From: Bacteroidales bacterium | Lineage (GTDB): Bacteria; Bacteroidota; Bacteroidia; Bacteroidales; UBA932 | DNA: 64,000 nucleotides | Reading direction: 5' to 3' | NCBI GenBank assembly: GCA_012744435.1 | Contig: JAAYCA010000056.1 | Span: 1 to 64,000 of the forward strand | Shown: positions 14,269 to 23,920 of the stretch, one piece after another | Layout: the number at the start of each line of letters is the position of its first letter | How positions within the stretch are numbered: position 1 is the first letter of the stretch | Position numbers and translations under genes: made by a program | Notes under the pieces: generated by a model | Databases searched by the model: none | The model's input: the letters and a program-made list of their open reading frames with translations, nothing else | Told to the model about the DNA's origin: nothing

Positions 14269-16176
14269 TTACTGCTCGTCGGGACCGTTGTTGCCGTAGT
14301 CCGGCTGGGGACCGGTCGGACCGCCCTGCGGGCCGTCCTGCGGACCCTGGGGGCCTGCCTGAGGACCGCTCTGCGCGGCCTTGGACATCTCTTCGGAAGC
14401 GGCGTGCCAGGCAGCCTCGAGGGCGGCGTTGGCGCTGTCGATCGCCTCGATGTTCTTCTCGTCCACGGCCTTCTTGAGGTCGGCGCAGGCGGACTCGATG
14501 GCGGAGCGCTTGTCGGCCGGGATCTTGTCGCCGTACTCCTTGAGGTTGCGCTCGGTCTGGAAGACCATCGCGTCGCCGTTGTTGAGCTTGTCGGCGCGCT
14601 CCTTCTCGGCGCGGTCGGCGGCCTCGTTGGCCTTGGCCTCGTCGCGCATGCGCTGGATTTCGGCGTCGGACAGGCCGCTGGAGGCCTCGATGCGGATGTG
14701 CTGCTCCTTGCCGGTGGACTTGTCCTTCGCGGATACGCTCAGGATGCCGTTGGTGTCGATGTCGAAGGAAACTTCGATCTGCGGGATGCCGCGCGGCGCC
14801 GGAGCGATGCCGTCGAGGTGGAAGATGCCGATCTGCTTGTTGTCCTTGGCCATCGGACGCTCGCCCTGCAGGACGCGGATCTCGACGGAAGGCTGGTTGT
14901 CGGCCGCCGTGGAGAAGACCTGCTCCTTGTGCACGGGGATCGTGGTGTTGGACTCGATGAGCTTGGTCATCACGCCGCCGAGGGTCTCGATGCCGAGGCT
15001 CAGCGGGGTCACGTCGAGCAGCAGGACGTCCTTGACGTCGCCGGCGAGCACACCGCCCTGGATGGCGGCGCCGATGGCGACCACCTCGTCCGGGTTCACG
15101 CTCTTGTTGGGCTCCTTGCCGAAGAAATCCTTCACCATCTGCTGGACCTTCGGGATACGGGTGGAACCGCCGACGAGCAGGACCTCGTCGATCTCGGAGG
15201 CGCTCAGATGGGCGTCCTCGAGGGCCTTGCGGCACGGCTCGATGCTGCGGCGGAAGAGGTCGTCGCACAGGGTCTCGAACTTGGCGCGGGTGAGCGTCTT
15301 GACGAGGTGCTTCGGCATGCCGTCCACCGCCGTGATATACGGCAGGTTGACCTCGGCGCTGGTGGCGTTGGAAAGCTCGATCTTGGCCTTCTCGGCCGCC
15401 TCCTTGAGGCGCTGGAGGGCCATCGGGTCCTTCTTCAGGTCGATGCCGCCGTTGTCGGTCGCGAACTCGCGGGCCAGCCACTCGATGATGGCCTGGTCGA
15501 AGTCGTCGCCGCCCAGGTGGGTGTCGCCGTTGGTGGACTCGACCTCGAACACGCCGTCGCCCAGCTCGAGGATGGAAATATCGAAGGTGCCGCCGCCGAG
15601 GTCGTACACCGCGACTTTCATGTTCTTGTTCTTCTTGTCGAGGCCGTAGGCCAGCGCCGCGGCGGTCGGCTCGTTGATGATGCGCTTGACGTCCAGGCCC
15701 GCGATCTTGCCGGCCTCCTTGGTGGCCTGGCGCTGCGAGTCGGAGAAGTAGGCCGGGACGGTGATGACCGCCTCGGTGACTTCCTGGCGGAGGTAATCCT
15801 CGGCCGTCTTCTTCATCTTCTGGAGGATGATCGCGGAGATCTCCTGCGGAGAATAGAGGCGTCCGTTGATGTCCACGCGCGGGGTGTTGTTGTCGCCGCG
15901 GGCCACCTTGTACGGCACGCGGGCGATCTCCTTGTTCACCTGGTCATAGGTCTCGCCCATGAAGCGCTTGATGGAGAAGATCGTATTGTGGGGGTTGGTG
16001 ATGGCCTGACGCTTGGCAGGATTGCCCACCTTGCGCTCGCCATTGTCTGTAAACGCGACGACGGACGGCGTGGTGCGCGCGCCTTCGTCGTTGATGATGA
16101 CGGTCGGCTGGTTGCCTTCCATCACGGACACGCATGAATTCGTGGTGCCGAGGTCGATTCCGATGATTTTTCCCAT
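14269..16176 (-). CDS. dnaK: Molecular chaperone DnaK (Hsp70)
   Basis: DnaK is the ATP-driven Hsp70 chaperone, working with DnaJ and GrpE, neither of which is in this window. The 635-residue protein has the Hsp70 signatures: [18 protein letters not shown] at the N-terminus, [17 protein letters not shown] (about residues 190-206) and [17 protein letters not shown] (about 335-351). A normal substrate-binding domain follows. The C-terminal tail is unusual: after the helical lid it is rich in Gly, Pro and Gln and ends NNGPDEQ. I do not see the acidic EEVK-like ending common in bacterial DnaK. A 13-bp palindrome lies about 93 bp upstream. Confidence 0.97.
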   Translation of the reverse strand: MGKIIGIDLGTTNSCVSVMEGNQPTVIINDEGARTTPSVVAFTDNGERKVGNPAKRQAITNPHNTIFSIKRFMGETYDQVNKEIARVPYKVARGDNNTPRVDINGRLYSPQEISAIILQKMKKTAEDYLRQEVTEAVITVPAYFSDSQRQATKEAGKIAGLDVKRIINEPTAAALAYGLDKKNKNMKVAVYDLGGGTFDISILELGDGVFEVESTNGDTHLGGDDFDQAIIEWLAREFATDNGGIDLKKDPMALQRLKEAAEKAKIELSNATSAEVNLPYITAVDGMPKHLVKTLTRAKFETLCDDLFRRSIEPCRKALEDAHLSASEIDEVLLVGGSTRIPKVQQMVKDFFGKEPNKSVNPDEVVAIGAAIQGGVLAGDVKDVLLLDVTPLSLGIETLGGVMTKLIESNTTIPVHKEQVFSTAADNQPSVEIRVLQGERPMAKDNKQIGIFHLDGIAPAPRGIPQIEVSFDIDTNGILSVSAKDKSTGKEQHIRIEASSGLSDAEIQRMRDEAKANEAADRAEKERADKLNNGDAMVFQTERNLKEYGDKIPADKRSAIESACADLKKAVDEKNIEAIDSANAALEAAWHAASEEMSKAAQSGPQAGPQGPQDGPQGGPTGPQPDYGNNGPDEQ

Positions 16177-16268
16177 AATATCTGACTTTTAATGATTCTC
16201 TTTTGTCACCTGCCACATCCGGCAGGCCGGGAAGGATATCATCAAAAGCTTTGCCAACGGGACATTTC

Positions 16269-16281
16269 TGACAATTTGTCA
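16269..16281. promoter_or_regulatory. Palindrome upstream of dnaK, candidate operator
   Basis: TGACAA-T-TTGTCA is a perfect 13-bp palindrome, 93-105 bp upstream of the dnaK start, in the 143-bp gap before the AraC gene. It is not the CIRCE sequence of HrcA. A heat-shock role is inferred only from its position. Confidence 0.4.
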
Positions 16282-16319
16282 TTTCCGGGAACGGATCGGG
16301 GCAGGCGCCGTGGGTCCGA

Positions 16320-17312
16320 TCAGCCCTGCGGCTTGAGTTTCGACGAGCGCACGCGCTCCTGGAACTGCGTGGGCGTCTCCCCCAGATTGAGTTTGAACGC
16401 CATGTTGAAGCTGGCCGTGGTGTGGAAACCCGACATCATGGCCACGTTGATCAGCTTCAGATTGGGATCCTGGCGGAGGATCTCGACGCAGTACTGGATC
16501 CGGTAGTAATTGACAAACTGCCGGAAATTGCGTCCCGACAGGATGTTGATGCTTTTGGACAGATAGGCGCGGTTGGTGAACAGCGCCACGGCCATGTCGT
16601 CCAGGCCGAAACCGTCGTCCAGGAAGGGACGCTTCTTTTCCATCAGGGCGACGGCCCGCTCATACAGGCGCGTCATCCGCGCCACCTCCTCCGTCGTGTG
16701 CGCCGCCTGGACGGGCGCCGGGCGCAGGCTGCCTTTGATCATGGCCTTGATATCCGACTCCCTCGATGCCGGCAGGAACAGCGTCCGGCCCGTCCGGGCG
16801 CGGACCGCCAGGGCGGCGAAAAGGGCCAGGGCCAGCGCGAGCAGGGTCCACCGGGTCCACCGGGGCGCGGCGCCGTCCGGCATGCCGGCCACCAGCAGAT
16901 ACAGGAGCAGCGAATAGCTGAAGCGGGCGTGGTTCATGATCCCGTACCAGATGGAAAACTGCTTGAACAGCGGCCATAGTTCCCTATACCGTTCGATGAT
17001 CCGGCAAAGCAGATACACGGCATGCAGCAGGAGCACGGCCAGCAGCCAGACCCGCTCCGGCAGACCGGCGAGCGATCCGCCCAGGCAGGCCGCACTGAGT
17101 GCGATCAGGAAATACAGCGACAGGGAACGCTGCTCTTCCCCGATCGGGAGCAGGAGCAGGATCGCGGCGGCGGCCAGTACGGCCGCCGCCGCGCAGGCCG
17201 GGTCCGGAACGGAGCCCTCACGCAGAATAGAAAAAAGGGGAAGCAGGAGTAGACAGAGTCCCGAAACAGCGCAAATGCAGCGGTGCAGGGAGATGAACGG
17301 TTTCTTTCTCAT
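16320..17312 (-). CDS. Membrane-anchored AraC-family regulator
   Basis: The 330-residue protein has six or seven hydrophobic segments in its first about 190 residues, then a cytoplasmic linker and a C-terminal AraC-type double helix-turn-helix. This region includes GFGLDDMAVALFTNRAYLSKSINILSG and the second HTH around INVAMMSGFHTTASFNMAFKLNLGETPTQF. Such membrane-HTH proteins are common in Bacteroidota and are thought to sense envelope signals; the target is unknown. I start at MRKKPF (17312). The frame continues to 17351, but a TAnnTTTGC box at 17329-17337 lies inside that extension. Confidence 0.85.
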   Translation of the reverse strand: MRKKPFISLHRCICAVSGLCLLLLPLFSILREGSVPDPACAAAAVLAAAAILLLLPIGEEQRSLSLYFLIALSAACLGGSLAGLPERVWLLAVLLLHAVYLLCRIIERYRELWPLFKQFSIWYGIMNHARFSYSLLLYLLVAGMPDGAAPRWTRWTLLALALALFAALAVRARTGRTLFLPASRESDIKAMIKGSLRPAPVQAAHTTEEVARMTRLYERAVALMEKKRPFLDDGFGLDDMAVALFTNRAYLSKSINILSGRNFRQFVNYYRIQYCVEILRQDPNLKLINVAMMSGFHTTASFNMAFKLNLGETPTQFQERVRSSKLKPQG

Positions 17313-17328
17313 ACCCAAACTGTTTTGC

Positions 17329-17337
17329 GCAAAAATA
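17329..17337 (-). promoter_or_regulatory. -7 box of the AraC-family gene
   Basis: The minus strand reads TATTTTTGC, 16 nt before the ATG at 17312. It supports the shorter start of that gene. Confidence 0.55.
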
Positions 17338-17406
17338 AAAAATACCTCCAAACGACAGGGGGTCTGAATGGGGGTAATTTTAAATATTTATGTTTTGATA
17401 TAAATA

Positions 17407-18345
17407 TTATTTTTTGGCAGTCGTCTTAAACGTTTCGAAACCTTTTCCGTAAACACCTGTCACGGAGCTGACAGAGACGAAGGCATTCGGGTCTATCGTC
17501 TTGATATACTTGAGGAAAACATTTAAATCCGCCTTGCGCGTGATGACCATGACCACCTCGGTGTCCTGCTTGGTGTACCAGCCTTTGCCGCTCAGCACGG
17601 TCACACCCCGGTGCAGGTCGCGGGTGATGGCGTCGGCGATCTCCGCATGCTTGGGCGAGAGGATGATGAGCTGAACCGACTGGCGCGAGCCGGACAGGTA
17701 CAGGTCCAGCACCGTGCTGACGATCGTAATCAGGATGAAACCGTACACCACCGTGGTGACTTTGTCCGGCCAGGGCATCCGTGTCCCGTCCGCCATGAAG
17801 GAAGGGACAAAGAGCGAGGAAAGAATGATCACGGCATCCAGGATCAGGATCATCCGCCCCGGAGAGATGTTACGGTACTTGTTGATGATCAAGGCAATGA
17901 TGTCCGTACCGCCGGTACTGCCCCCCTGCGAGATGGACATTCCGATGCCCACGCCGACCATGATGCCGCCGGAAATGGTGCACATCAGCTTGCCGTTGTC
18001 CAGGGCCAGCAGCCGGATGATCTCGTGCGGGAAGATCTCCTGTCCCAGGTTCAGGGCCACGGAGGTGAGCAGGATGGCATACACCGACTTGGCGCCGAAA
18101 CTCCGCCCGAGGGTGAAGAGCGCCGCCACGAGCAGGCCTGCATTGACCACGAAATAGGTATAGCCGATCTTGACGGCGCCTCCCGTCGCATACTGGATGA
18201 TGGAGCCGAGACCCGTCACGCCGCCACCGACCATGTTGTTGGGGATCAGGAAGATGATCCACCCCGTGACGTACAGCAGGACGCCCAGCGTTATCAGGGA
18301 GTACTCCTTGACGCCCGTCCAGAAGTTCTTTTTAAGCAGTGTCAT
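17407..18345 (-). CDS. YitT-family membrane protein (first of two)
   Basis: The 312-residue protein has about five or six transmembrane segments in the first 200 residues, including the family motif FLIPNNMVGGGVTGL and [14 protein letters not shown] cytoplasmic DUF2179 domain at the C-terminus follows (RGVTVLSGKGWYTKQDTEVVMVI). The function of YitT proteins is not established; transport is often assumed. I start at MTLLKKNFW (18345), because the 30 in-frame codons upstream lie inside the preceding yitT gene. The 14-nt overlap with that gene suggests coupling. An AT-rich inverted repeat overlaps the stop codon. Confidence 0.88.
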   Translation of the reverse strand: MTLLKKNFWTGVKEYSLITLGVLLYVTGWIIFLIPNNMVGGGVTGLGSIIQYATGGAVKIGYTYFVVNAGLLVAALFTLGRSFGAKSVYAILLTSVALNLGQEIFPHEIIRLLALDNGKLMCTISGGIMVGVGIGMSISQGGSTGGTDIIALIINKYRNISPGRMILILDAVIILSSLFVPSFMADGTRMPWPDKVTTVVYGFILITIVSTVLDLYLSGSRQSVQLIILSPKHAEIADAITRDLHRGVTVLSGKGWYTKQDTEVVMVITRKADLNVFLKYIKTIDPNAFVSVSSVTGVYGKGFETFKTTAKK

Positions 18346-19258
18346 TCTTTTTCTTCTTGATTGAGACTCCGGTCTTGATCTCTTCGAATCCTTCCCCGTA
18401 AACGTTGTGGGTCGGGGAGATCGACATGAAGGCACGCGGGTCGAGTTCCTTGATGACGCGGGAGAGCTCCGACAGCTGACGCTGGTTGATCAGGATCAGC
18501 AGGACGTTCTTGTCGGTCTTGGTAAACCAGCCCAGCGCCTTGAGGACAGTCACGCCGCGGTCCATCTTGTGGATGATGTGGTCCGCGATGCTCTCGTACT
18601 TCTCGGAGAAGACCAGCAACTGGTAGGAGGAGCGTTTGCCGCCCACGACGATATCGATCACCAGGGAGAAGATCACCACCTCCACGAGGCCGTAGCACAT
18701 GTCGGAGAAGGTCTTGTCCGGCAGCAGGAGCAACAAGGCGCAGATGGCCACATCCGAGAGCAGGAACACCGTGCCCAGCGAGACGGGCCAGTACTTGTTG
18801 ACCATCACGGCAATGATGTCCGTGCCGCCCGTGCTCCCTCCGTAGCGGAGCACAAGCCCCAGGCCGACCGACTCGAACACGCCGGCCACGACGGGGATCA
18901 GCAGCCGCTCCTCCATGTAGAAGAAGGAACCGGGAATGGCGTGGATGGCGTTCAGCTTGGAAACGATCCCCAGCGCGACGCTGGACATGATGATGCACCA
19001 GATCGTCTTGAAGCCGAATCCGATGCCCATCGCCATCACCGCCACGATGACCAGCACCGCGTTGATCGCGAAATAAGAATACTGGGCCGGAATCAGGCCG
19101 CCGGTGGCGTACTGGATGATGGTGCAGAGTCCCATCATCCCGCCGGCGGACATGCCGTTCGGGATCATGAAACACTCCCAGGCCATCGTGAAGATAAAAC
19201 ACGCGATGGTCAGGATCAGGTACTCCCAGACGGTCTGCAGGGTCTTCTTGCGGGTCAT
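18332..19258 (-). CDS. YitT-family membrane protein (second of two)
   Basis: The 308-residue paralogue of the neighbouring gene shares the same architecture: hydrophobic N-terminal half with [14 protein letters not shown] and [17 protein letters not shown], then a DUF2179 domain ([23 protein letters not shown]). Both copies end in a similar DPRAF/DPNAF, VYGEGFE/VYGKGFE block. This points to an old tandem duplication and perhaps a heteromeric complex. The start overlaps the leuS stop by 4 nt. It is the fourth gene of the SPOR, M28-TonB, leuS, yitT, yitT operon. Confidence 0.88.
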   Translation of the reverse strand: MTRKKTLQTVWEYLILTIACFIFTMAWECFMIPNGMSAGGMMGLCTIIQYATGGLIPAQYSYFAINAVLVIVAVMAMGIGFGFKTIWCIIMSSVALGIVSKLNAIHAIPGSFFYMEERLLIPVVAGVFESVGLGLVLRYGGSTGGTDIIAVMVNKYWPVSLGTVFLLSDVAICALLLLLPDKTFSDMCYGLVEVVIFSLVIDIVVGGKRSSYQLLVFSEKYESIADHIIHKMDRGVTVLKALGWFTKTDKNVLLILINQRQLSELSRVIKELDPRAFMSISPTHNVYGEGFEEIKTGVSIKKKKNDTA

Positions 19259-21996
19259 TTCACGACGATATTGATAATCCTGCCGGGCACGACGACCACC
19301 TTGACGATCCGGCCGTCGCCCACCCAGCGGGCGGTCTGTTCCAGGGCGCGGACGGCCTCTTCCACCTCGGCGGGGGAGGCGGCTTTCGGCAGGTCCACGG
19401 TAAAACGCATCTTGCCGTTGAACTGCACCGGGTAGGTCACGCTGTCCTCGACGGTGTAGGCGGCGACATATTCGGGGAAACGGGCGGCGGTGACGCTGTC
19501 GTCATGGCCCATCAGGTGCCACAGTTCCTCGCTGATATGCGGGGCGAACGGCGACAGCAGCACGCACAGGGGCTCCAGGATCTCCCGCTTGCGGCAGTCC
19601 ATCGAGGCCAGATCGCCCACGGCGATCATGAAGGCGCTGACGGTGGTGTTGAAAGAGAAGTTCTCGATGTCCTCCTGCTCCTTGGCAATGAGCTTGTGCA
19701 GGACCTTGAGTTCGTCGGCCGTGGCCTTTTCGTCCGTCACCGCGAAGCCGTCGCGGGTGGTGTACAGGCGCCAGAATTTCTTCAGGAAACGCGCCACGCC
19801 GTCGATGCCCTTGGTGTCCCAGGGTTTGCTCTGCTCGAGCGGTCCCAGGAACATCTCGTAGAGCCGGAGGGTGTCGGCGCCGTAGGTGTCGCAGATGTCG
19901 TCGGGATTGACGACGTTGAACATGGACTTGCTCATCTTCTCGACGGCCCAGCCGCAGATGTATTCCCCGTCTTCGAGGATGAACTCGGCGTCGGCGAACT
20001 CCGGACGCCAGCGGCGGAAGCCTTCCAGGTCGAGCCGGTCGCCGCGGACCAGGTTGATGTCCACGTGGATCTCGGTGGTGTCGTACTTGTCTTTCAGGCC
20101 CAGGGACACGAAGGTGTTGGTCCCGACGATGCGGTACACGAAGTTGGAACGGCCCTGGATCATCCCCTGGTTGATGAGCTTGCGGAACGGCTCGTCCTCG
20201 CAGACGAAGCCCCTGTCGTAGAGGAACTTGTTCCAGAAGCGGGAGTAGATGAGGTGGCCGGTGGCGTGCTCCGTGCCGCCGATATACAGGTCGACGTTGC
20301 GCCAGTACGCGTCGGCCTCGCGGCTGACCAGGGCGCTGTCGTTGTGCGGATCCATGTAGCGCAGGTAGTAGGCGCTGGAACCGGCGAAGCCCGGCATCGT
20401 GCTCTTCTCCAGCGGACAGCCGCCGTAGGTCCAGTCCCGGGCGCGGGACAGCGGGGGCTGGCCGTCGGGCGAGGGTTTGAAGGAGTCGATCTCCGGCAGG
20501 CGGAGCGGAAGCGCGGACAGCGGCAGCGGCGTGGGGATGCCGTCCCTGTAGCAGATGGGGAAGGGTTCGCCCCAATAGCGCTGGCGCGAGAAAATGGCGT
20601 CGCGCAGGCGGTAGTTGGTCTTGCGGTGGCCCAGGCCGTGCGCCTCCACATAATCCTTGGCGGCCTCGATGGCCTCCTTGACGCTCATCCCGTTCAGGAA
20701 ACCGGAATTGCACATGACGCCTTCCTTGGCGTCCACGCTCTGCTCGCTGACATCCGCCCCCTCGATGACCGGTACGATCGGCAGGCCGAACGTCTTCGCG
20801 AACACATAGTCGCGGCTGTCGTGCGCCGGCACGGCCATGATGGCGCCGGTTCCGTAACCCGCCAGGACGTATTCGGAGATCCAGACAGGGACCTTCTCCC
20901 CCGTCACGGGGTTGATGCTGTAGGAACCGGCGAACACGCCCGTGACCGTCTTGGTCTCGGCGATGCGTTCGCGCTCCGTTTTTTTCTTCACATATTGGAG
21001 ATATTCCGCCACCTCGGCCTTGCGGTCGGCGGCGGTCAGCTGCTCCACCAGCTCGCTCTCCGGCGCGAGGACCATGAAGGTCACGCCGTAGATCGTATCG
21101 GCGCGGGTGGTGAAAATGGTCACCGGCAGTTCGCGGCCGTCACAGACGGTGTTGAAGACCATCTCCGTGCCTTCGCTGCGGCCGATCCAGTTGCGCTGCA
21201 TCTCTTTCAGGGAATCGGTCCATTCGAGCTTCTCCAGCGAATCGAGCAGCCGCCCGGCATAGGCCGACACGCGCAGCTGCCACTGCGTCATCTTCTTCTG
21301 CTCCACCGGGAAGCCGCCGCGCACGCTCAGGCCGTCCTTGACCTCGTCGTTCGCGAGCACCGTACCGAGACCCTCGCACCAGTTGACCGAGGTCTCGCCC
21401 TGATAGGCGATGCGGTAGTTCATCAGGATGTCGGATTTCTCCCTGTCGGACGCGGCCGCCCAGCGTTCGGGGGTCACGTCGGCGTAGCCCGTGGTCCCGA
21501 AGCGCTCCACCAGCTCGCTGATGGGGCGTGCCTGATCGCGGTCCGGATCGTACCAGCTGTCGAACATCTGGAGGAAGGCCCACTGCGTCCACTTGTAGTA
21601 GGCGGGGTCGCAGGTGCGGACTTCACGGTCCCAGTCGTAGGAGAAGCCGATGCGGTCCATCTGCTCGCGGTAGCGGGCGATGTTCTTGTCCGTGGTCACC
21701 TCCGGGTGCTGTCCGGTCTGGATGGCGTACTGCTCGGCCGGCAGGCCGAAGGCGTCGTAGCCCATCGGGTGCAGGACGTTGAAGCCCCGAAGGCGCTTGT
21801 AGCGGGAAAAGATATCGCTTGCGATGTAGCCCAGGGGATGCCCTACATGCAACCCGGCACCGGACGGGTACGGGAACATGTCCAACACATAGAACTTCGG
21901 TTTGGAGGGGTCCTCGACCACCTTGAAAGTCTTGTTTTCGGCCCACCAGGCCTGCCATTTACGCTCGATCGATTTGAAATCGTAATCCATTGCCAT
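19255..21996 (-). CDS. leuS: Leucyl-tRNA synthetase
   Basis: LeuS is the class I enzyme that charges and edits tRNA-Leu. The 913-residue protein begins [16 protein letters not shown]. It has the HIGH-type motif as [14 protein letters not shown], a CP1 editing domain in the middle ([13 protein letters not shown]), and the KMSKS loop intact ([12 protein letters not shown]). The zinc-binding region seen in some LeuS proteins is not obvious. An anticodon-binding domain and the small C-terminal tRNA-binding domain end the protein. ATG at 21996 and 21990 are both possible starts. It begins 1 nt after the M28-TonB gene and overlaps the yitT start by 4 nt. Confidence 0.97.
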   Translation of the reverse strand: MAMDYDFKSIERKWQAWWAENKTFKVVEDPSKPKFYVLDMFPYPSGAGLHVGHPLGYIASDIFSRYKRLRGFNVLHPMGYDAFGLPAEQYAIQTGQHPEVTTDKNIARYREQMDRIGFSYDWDREVRTCDPAYYKWTQWAFLQMFDSWYDPDRDQARPISELVERFGTTGYADVTPERWAAASDREKSDILMNYRIAYQGETSVNWCEGLGTVLANDEVKDGLSVRGGFPVEQKKMTQWQLRVSAYAGRLLDSLEKLEWTDSLKEMQRNWIGRSEGTEMVFNTVCDGRELPVTIFTTRADTIYGVTFMVLAPESELVEQLTAADRKAEVAEYLQYVKKKTERERIAETKTVTGVFAGSYSINPVTGEKVPVWISEYVLAGYGTGAIMAVPAHDSRDYVFAKTFGLPIVPVIEGADVSEQSVDAKEGVMCNSGFLNGMSVKEAIEAAKDYVEAHGLGHRKTNYRLRDAIFSRQRYWGEPFPICYRDGIPTPLPLSALPLRLPEIDSFKPSPDGQPPLSRARDWTYGGCPLEKSTMPGFAGSSAYYLRYMDPHNDSALVSREADAYWRNVDLYIGGTEHATGHLIYSRFWNKFLYDRGFVCEDEPFRKLINQGMIQGRSNFVYRIVGTNTFVSLGLKDKYDTTEIHVDINLVRGDRLDLEGFRRWRPEFADAEFILEDGEYICGWAVEKMSKSMFNVVNPDDICDTYGADTLRLYEMFLGPLEQSKPWDTKGIDGVARFLKKFWRLYTTRDGFAVTDEKATADELKVLHKLIAKEQEDIENFSFNTTVSAFMIAVGDLASMDCRKREILEPLCVLLSPFAPHISEELWHLMGHDDSVTAARFPEYVAAYTVEDSVTYPVQFNGKMRFTVDLPKAASPAEVEEAVRALEQTARWVGDGRIVKVVVVPGRIINIVVK

Positions 21997-21997
21997 G

Positions 21998-23320
21998 TTA
22001 TCTTTTCTTTTTCTTTTCCAATCGGAACTCGACGTACAGCGACAGCGCTGTCTTCACCTTCTTGCCCCGCAACACGCCCGGCTTCCAGTCGGGCGAGGCG
22101 CTGACCACGCGCACCGCCTCCGCATCCAGCCGGGGATCCACGCCCCTGACCACCTTGACGTCCGTCACCTTCCCTTTCTCGTCGATGACGAAGTCCACGA
22201 GCACCCGTCCCTGCACGCCTTCGTCCACCGCGCTCTGCGGGTAGCGGAGATATACGTAAACCCAGCGCTCGAGGAAGGAGGAGGGGTCATTGGAACGGAA
22301 GAAGGTCGGCCGGACGTCGCAGTCGTAGAAGGACACCACGTCCGCACTGCTGCGCCGGGCCGGTTCGGAGTCCTCGCGGAAAGACGGTTTGGGGCCGTTC
22401 ACGAGGGCCAGGGTGAAATTGTACAGGTATTCCAGTTCGCGCTCCATTTCGTCATACTCGAGTATGGAGGGCGTGTCGCGTTCGGTATTGTATTCCGGGT
22501 ACATCCCGGTGGTGAACAGGACGGAAGGGATCTCGCGGTCGTAGAAGATCCGGTGGTCGGAGGAGACCGGCTCGCGGGAGACCAGTTCCGGGCGGACCGG
22601 TTGCAGGGTGGCGTTCACCTGCTCCAGCAGGCGGTTCAGGTCGGGGTTGGAAGAGGTGTAGGCGTAGAAGCCGTTCGAGCCCGTGCCGAGCATGTCCAGG
22701 TTGATCATCGCATCGATGTCGCCGGCCTTCGAAAACGACCGGTTGAGGAAGTACCAGGCGCCGGCGCCGGACTCCAGCGAAGAGCCGAAAGCGGCGATGA
22801 TCACCGAACGCTTGAGCAGCACGCTGCCGGCGGAGAGCATCCGCGACAGCTCGAGCAGCATCGACAGGCCGGAGGCGTTGCCGTTGGCGCCGTAGTAGAT
22901 CCGCTCCCGGGACGTTCCGTCCACGCTGTATCCGATGGTGCCGAGGTTGTCCAGCCGGGCGCCGATCACGATGTATTGCTCGCGGAGGGCCTTGTCATAA
23001 CCGGGAATACAGGCGATGACATTGCGGGAGGTGAGCGTGTCGCCCTGCTCCTGCTTCAGGCCGAACAGGTCGCCGTCTTCCCCGCTGAGCAGCTCCAGGC
23101 CATAGGCCTTCAGCACTTCCGTGACATACGCCGCCGCCTCCCGCTCCCCTTCCGAGCCGGCTTTGCGGCCCTCGAGGGCGGCGGATGCGAGGAACCCGAC
23201 CTGTTCGCGCATCGCCGTGACCGTCTCGCTGTCGCTGAGCGAACGGTAGGACGGACGGAACTGGGCGGCCGCCGGCAGGACGGCTGCAAGACACAGCAGG
23301 CAAGTCAGGATACGCTTCAT
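21998..23320 (-). CDS. Degenerate M28-type peptidase fused to a TonB C-terminal domain
   Basis: The 440-residue periplasmic protein has a signal peptide (to about residue 19), an M28 aminopeptidase-like domain (about 35-310) and a TonB-C domain (about 345-435, [22 protein letters not shown]). The M28 fold pattern is clear, but the active site is eroded. The usual GAH-D reads GARLD (His to Arg122). The bridging Asp in GADDNASG is lost (GANGNASG, Gly147). The catalytic FGAEE reads FGSSL (181-182). Only Asp209 in NLDMLG and His256 in SSDH remain. I infer a non-catalytic binding domain. It lies in the operon between the SPOR lipoprotein and leuS. Confidence 0.82.
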   Translation of the reverse strand: MKRILTCLLCLAAVLPAAAQFRPSYRSLSDSETVTAMREQVGFLASAALEGRKAGSEGEREAAAYVTEVLKAYGLELLSGEDGDLFGLKQEQGDTLTSRNVIACIPGYDKALREQYIVIGARLDNLGTIGYSVDGTSRERIYYGANGNASGLSMLLELSRMLSAGSVLLKRSVIIAAFGSSLESGAGAWYFLNRSFSKAGDIDAMINLDMLGTGSNGFYAYTSSNPDLNRLLEQVNATLQPVRPELVSREPVSSDHRIFYDREIPSVLFTTGMYPEYNTERDTPSILEYDEMERELEYLYNFTLALVNGPKPSFREDSEPARRSSADVVSFYDCDVRPTFFRSNDPSSFLERWVYVYLRYPQSAVDEGVQGRVLVDFVIDEKGKVTDVKVVRGVDPRLDAEAVRVVSASPDWKPGVLRGKKVKTALSLYVEFRLEKKKKR

Positions 23321-23326
23321 TTCCGT

Positions 23327-23842
23327 TTATTCGTTGTTGAGAATCCAGGCGTCGGCGGGGCAGAAACTCTCTGCCCGCAGCTTACGAAGCGAAGCGAAGA
23401 CCTCCGTCAGATTGTCGGAGGGGCAGCAGCCCACGGCGGTGAAGCCGTTGCGGAACGGGATCAGCGTGGCGGGATAGCCGGCTTCCTGTGCGCGGCCGGC
23501 CTGCCGCGTGGCATTGTCCGGGCTGCTGAAAGACCCGATCATCACGTAGTAGCGGAACGGGAGATCATACTTCCCGCCCGCGCTGAGCTGACGGGTGGAG
23601 ATGAGCGACTCCTTGGCGTCCCGCAGCGAATCCAGGGTCGCGAGCGAGTCGGAAATCTGTTTCTGGACAAGTTTCAGCGAGTCCAGGCGCTGTTGGTGCT
23701 GCAGGGCTTCCCGCTCGATCCGCTCCTGCTTGGCGCGGATGTCCTTCGAGGTAGGACGGCCGACCAGCTGGCGGAAGAAATCGCATCCTCCCAGCAGGCA
23801 GACAGAGACGGCCAGTGCCGTTATGACCAGTATTTTCCTCAT
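23327..23842 (-). CDS. SPOR-domain lipoprotein
   Basis: The 171-residue lipoprotein has a lipobox ending LLGGC (Cys20). A charged coiled-coil-like segment follows (about 33-85, rich in Arg, Glu, Gln and Leu), then a C-terminal SPOR-like domain beginning RYYVMIGSFSSPDNATRQAG. SPOR domains bind denuded glycan strands of peptidoglycan, usually at division sites. The frame is open far upstream on this strand, but the start at 23842 is fixed by the signal peptide and a -7 box at 23857-23865. It heads a five-gene operon with M28-TonB, leuS and two yitT genes. Confidence 0.85.
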   Translation of the reverse strand: MRKILVITALAVSVCLLGGCDFFRQLVGRPTSKDIRAKQERIEREALQHQQRLDSLKLVQKQISDSLATLDSLRDAKESLISTRQLSAGGKYDLPFRYYVMIGSFSSPDNATRQAGRAQEAGYPATLIPFRNGFTAVGCCPSDNLTEVFASLRKLRAESFCPADAWILNNE

Positions 23843-23856
23843 ATTCGTAGAATCTT

Positions 23857-23865
23857 GCAAATTTA
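23857..23865 (-). promoter_or_regulatory. -7 box of the SPOR-M28-leuS-yitT operon
   Basis: The minus strand reads TAAATTTGC, 14 nt before the ATG at 23842. CAAA at 23886-23889 could be the complement of a -33 TTTG. Confidence 0.65.
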
Positions 23866-23902
23866 CGTGCAAACCAAGACAATTCCAAATCGCAAAAAGT
23901 CT

Positions 23903-23911
23903 TATCTTTGC
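23903..23911 (+). promoter_or_regulatory. -7 box of the capA-like gene
   Basis: TATCTTTGC lies 9 nt before the ATG at 23921 and is divergent from the SPOR operon promoter. It fixes the start, since the frame is open far upstream. Confidence 0.65.
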
Positions 23912-23920
23912 ACGGAATTT

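Noticed and set aside
12914..16137. Very long ORFs in other frames over dnaK and the pseudouridine synthase gene (1049 and 855 codons)
   Set aside because: Both are shadows. Composition is Arg/Gly/Ala- or Val/Leu/Asp-biased without motifs, and they run through intergenic terminators and real genes.
17383..17408. AT-rich inverted repeat at the end of the first yitT gene as a terminator
   Set aside because: The stem is only A/T pairs (AATATTTAT / ATAAATATT) and overlaps the stop codon, so it is too weak to call.
17346..18435. Longer starts for the AraC gene (17351) and first yitT gene (18435)
   Set aside because: The first would begin upstream of the -7 box. The second adds 30 codons that lie in another frame of the preceding yitT gene and are not membrane-protein-like.
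21995..23920. Extension of the capA-like frame by about 640 codons
   Set aside because: It is antisense to the M28-TonB and SPOR genes. A -7 box and signal peptide fix the start at 23921.
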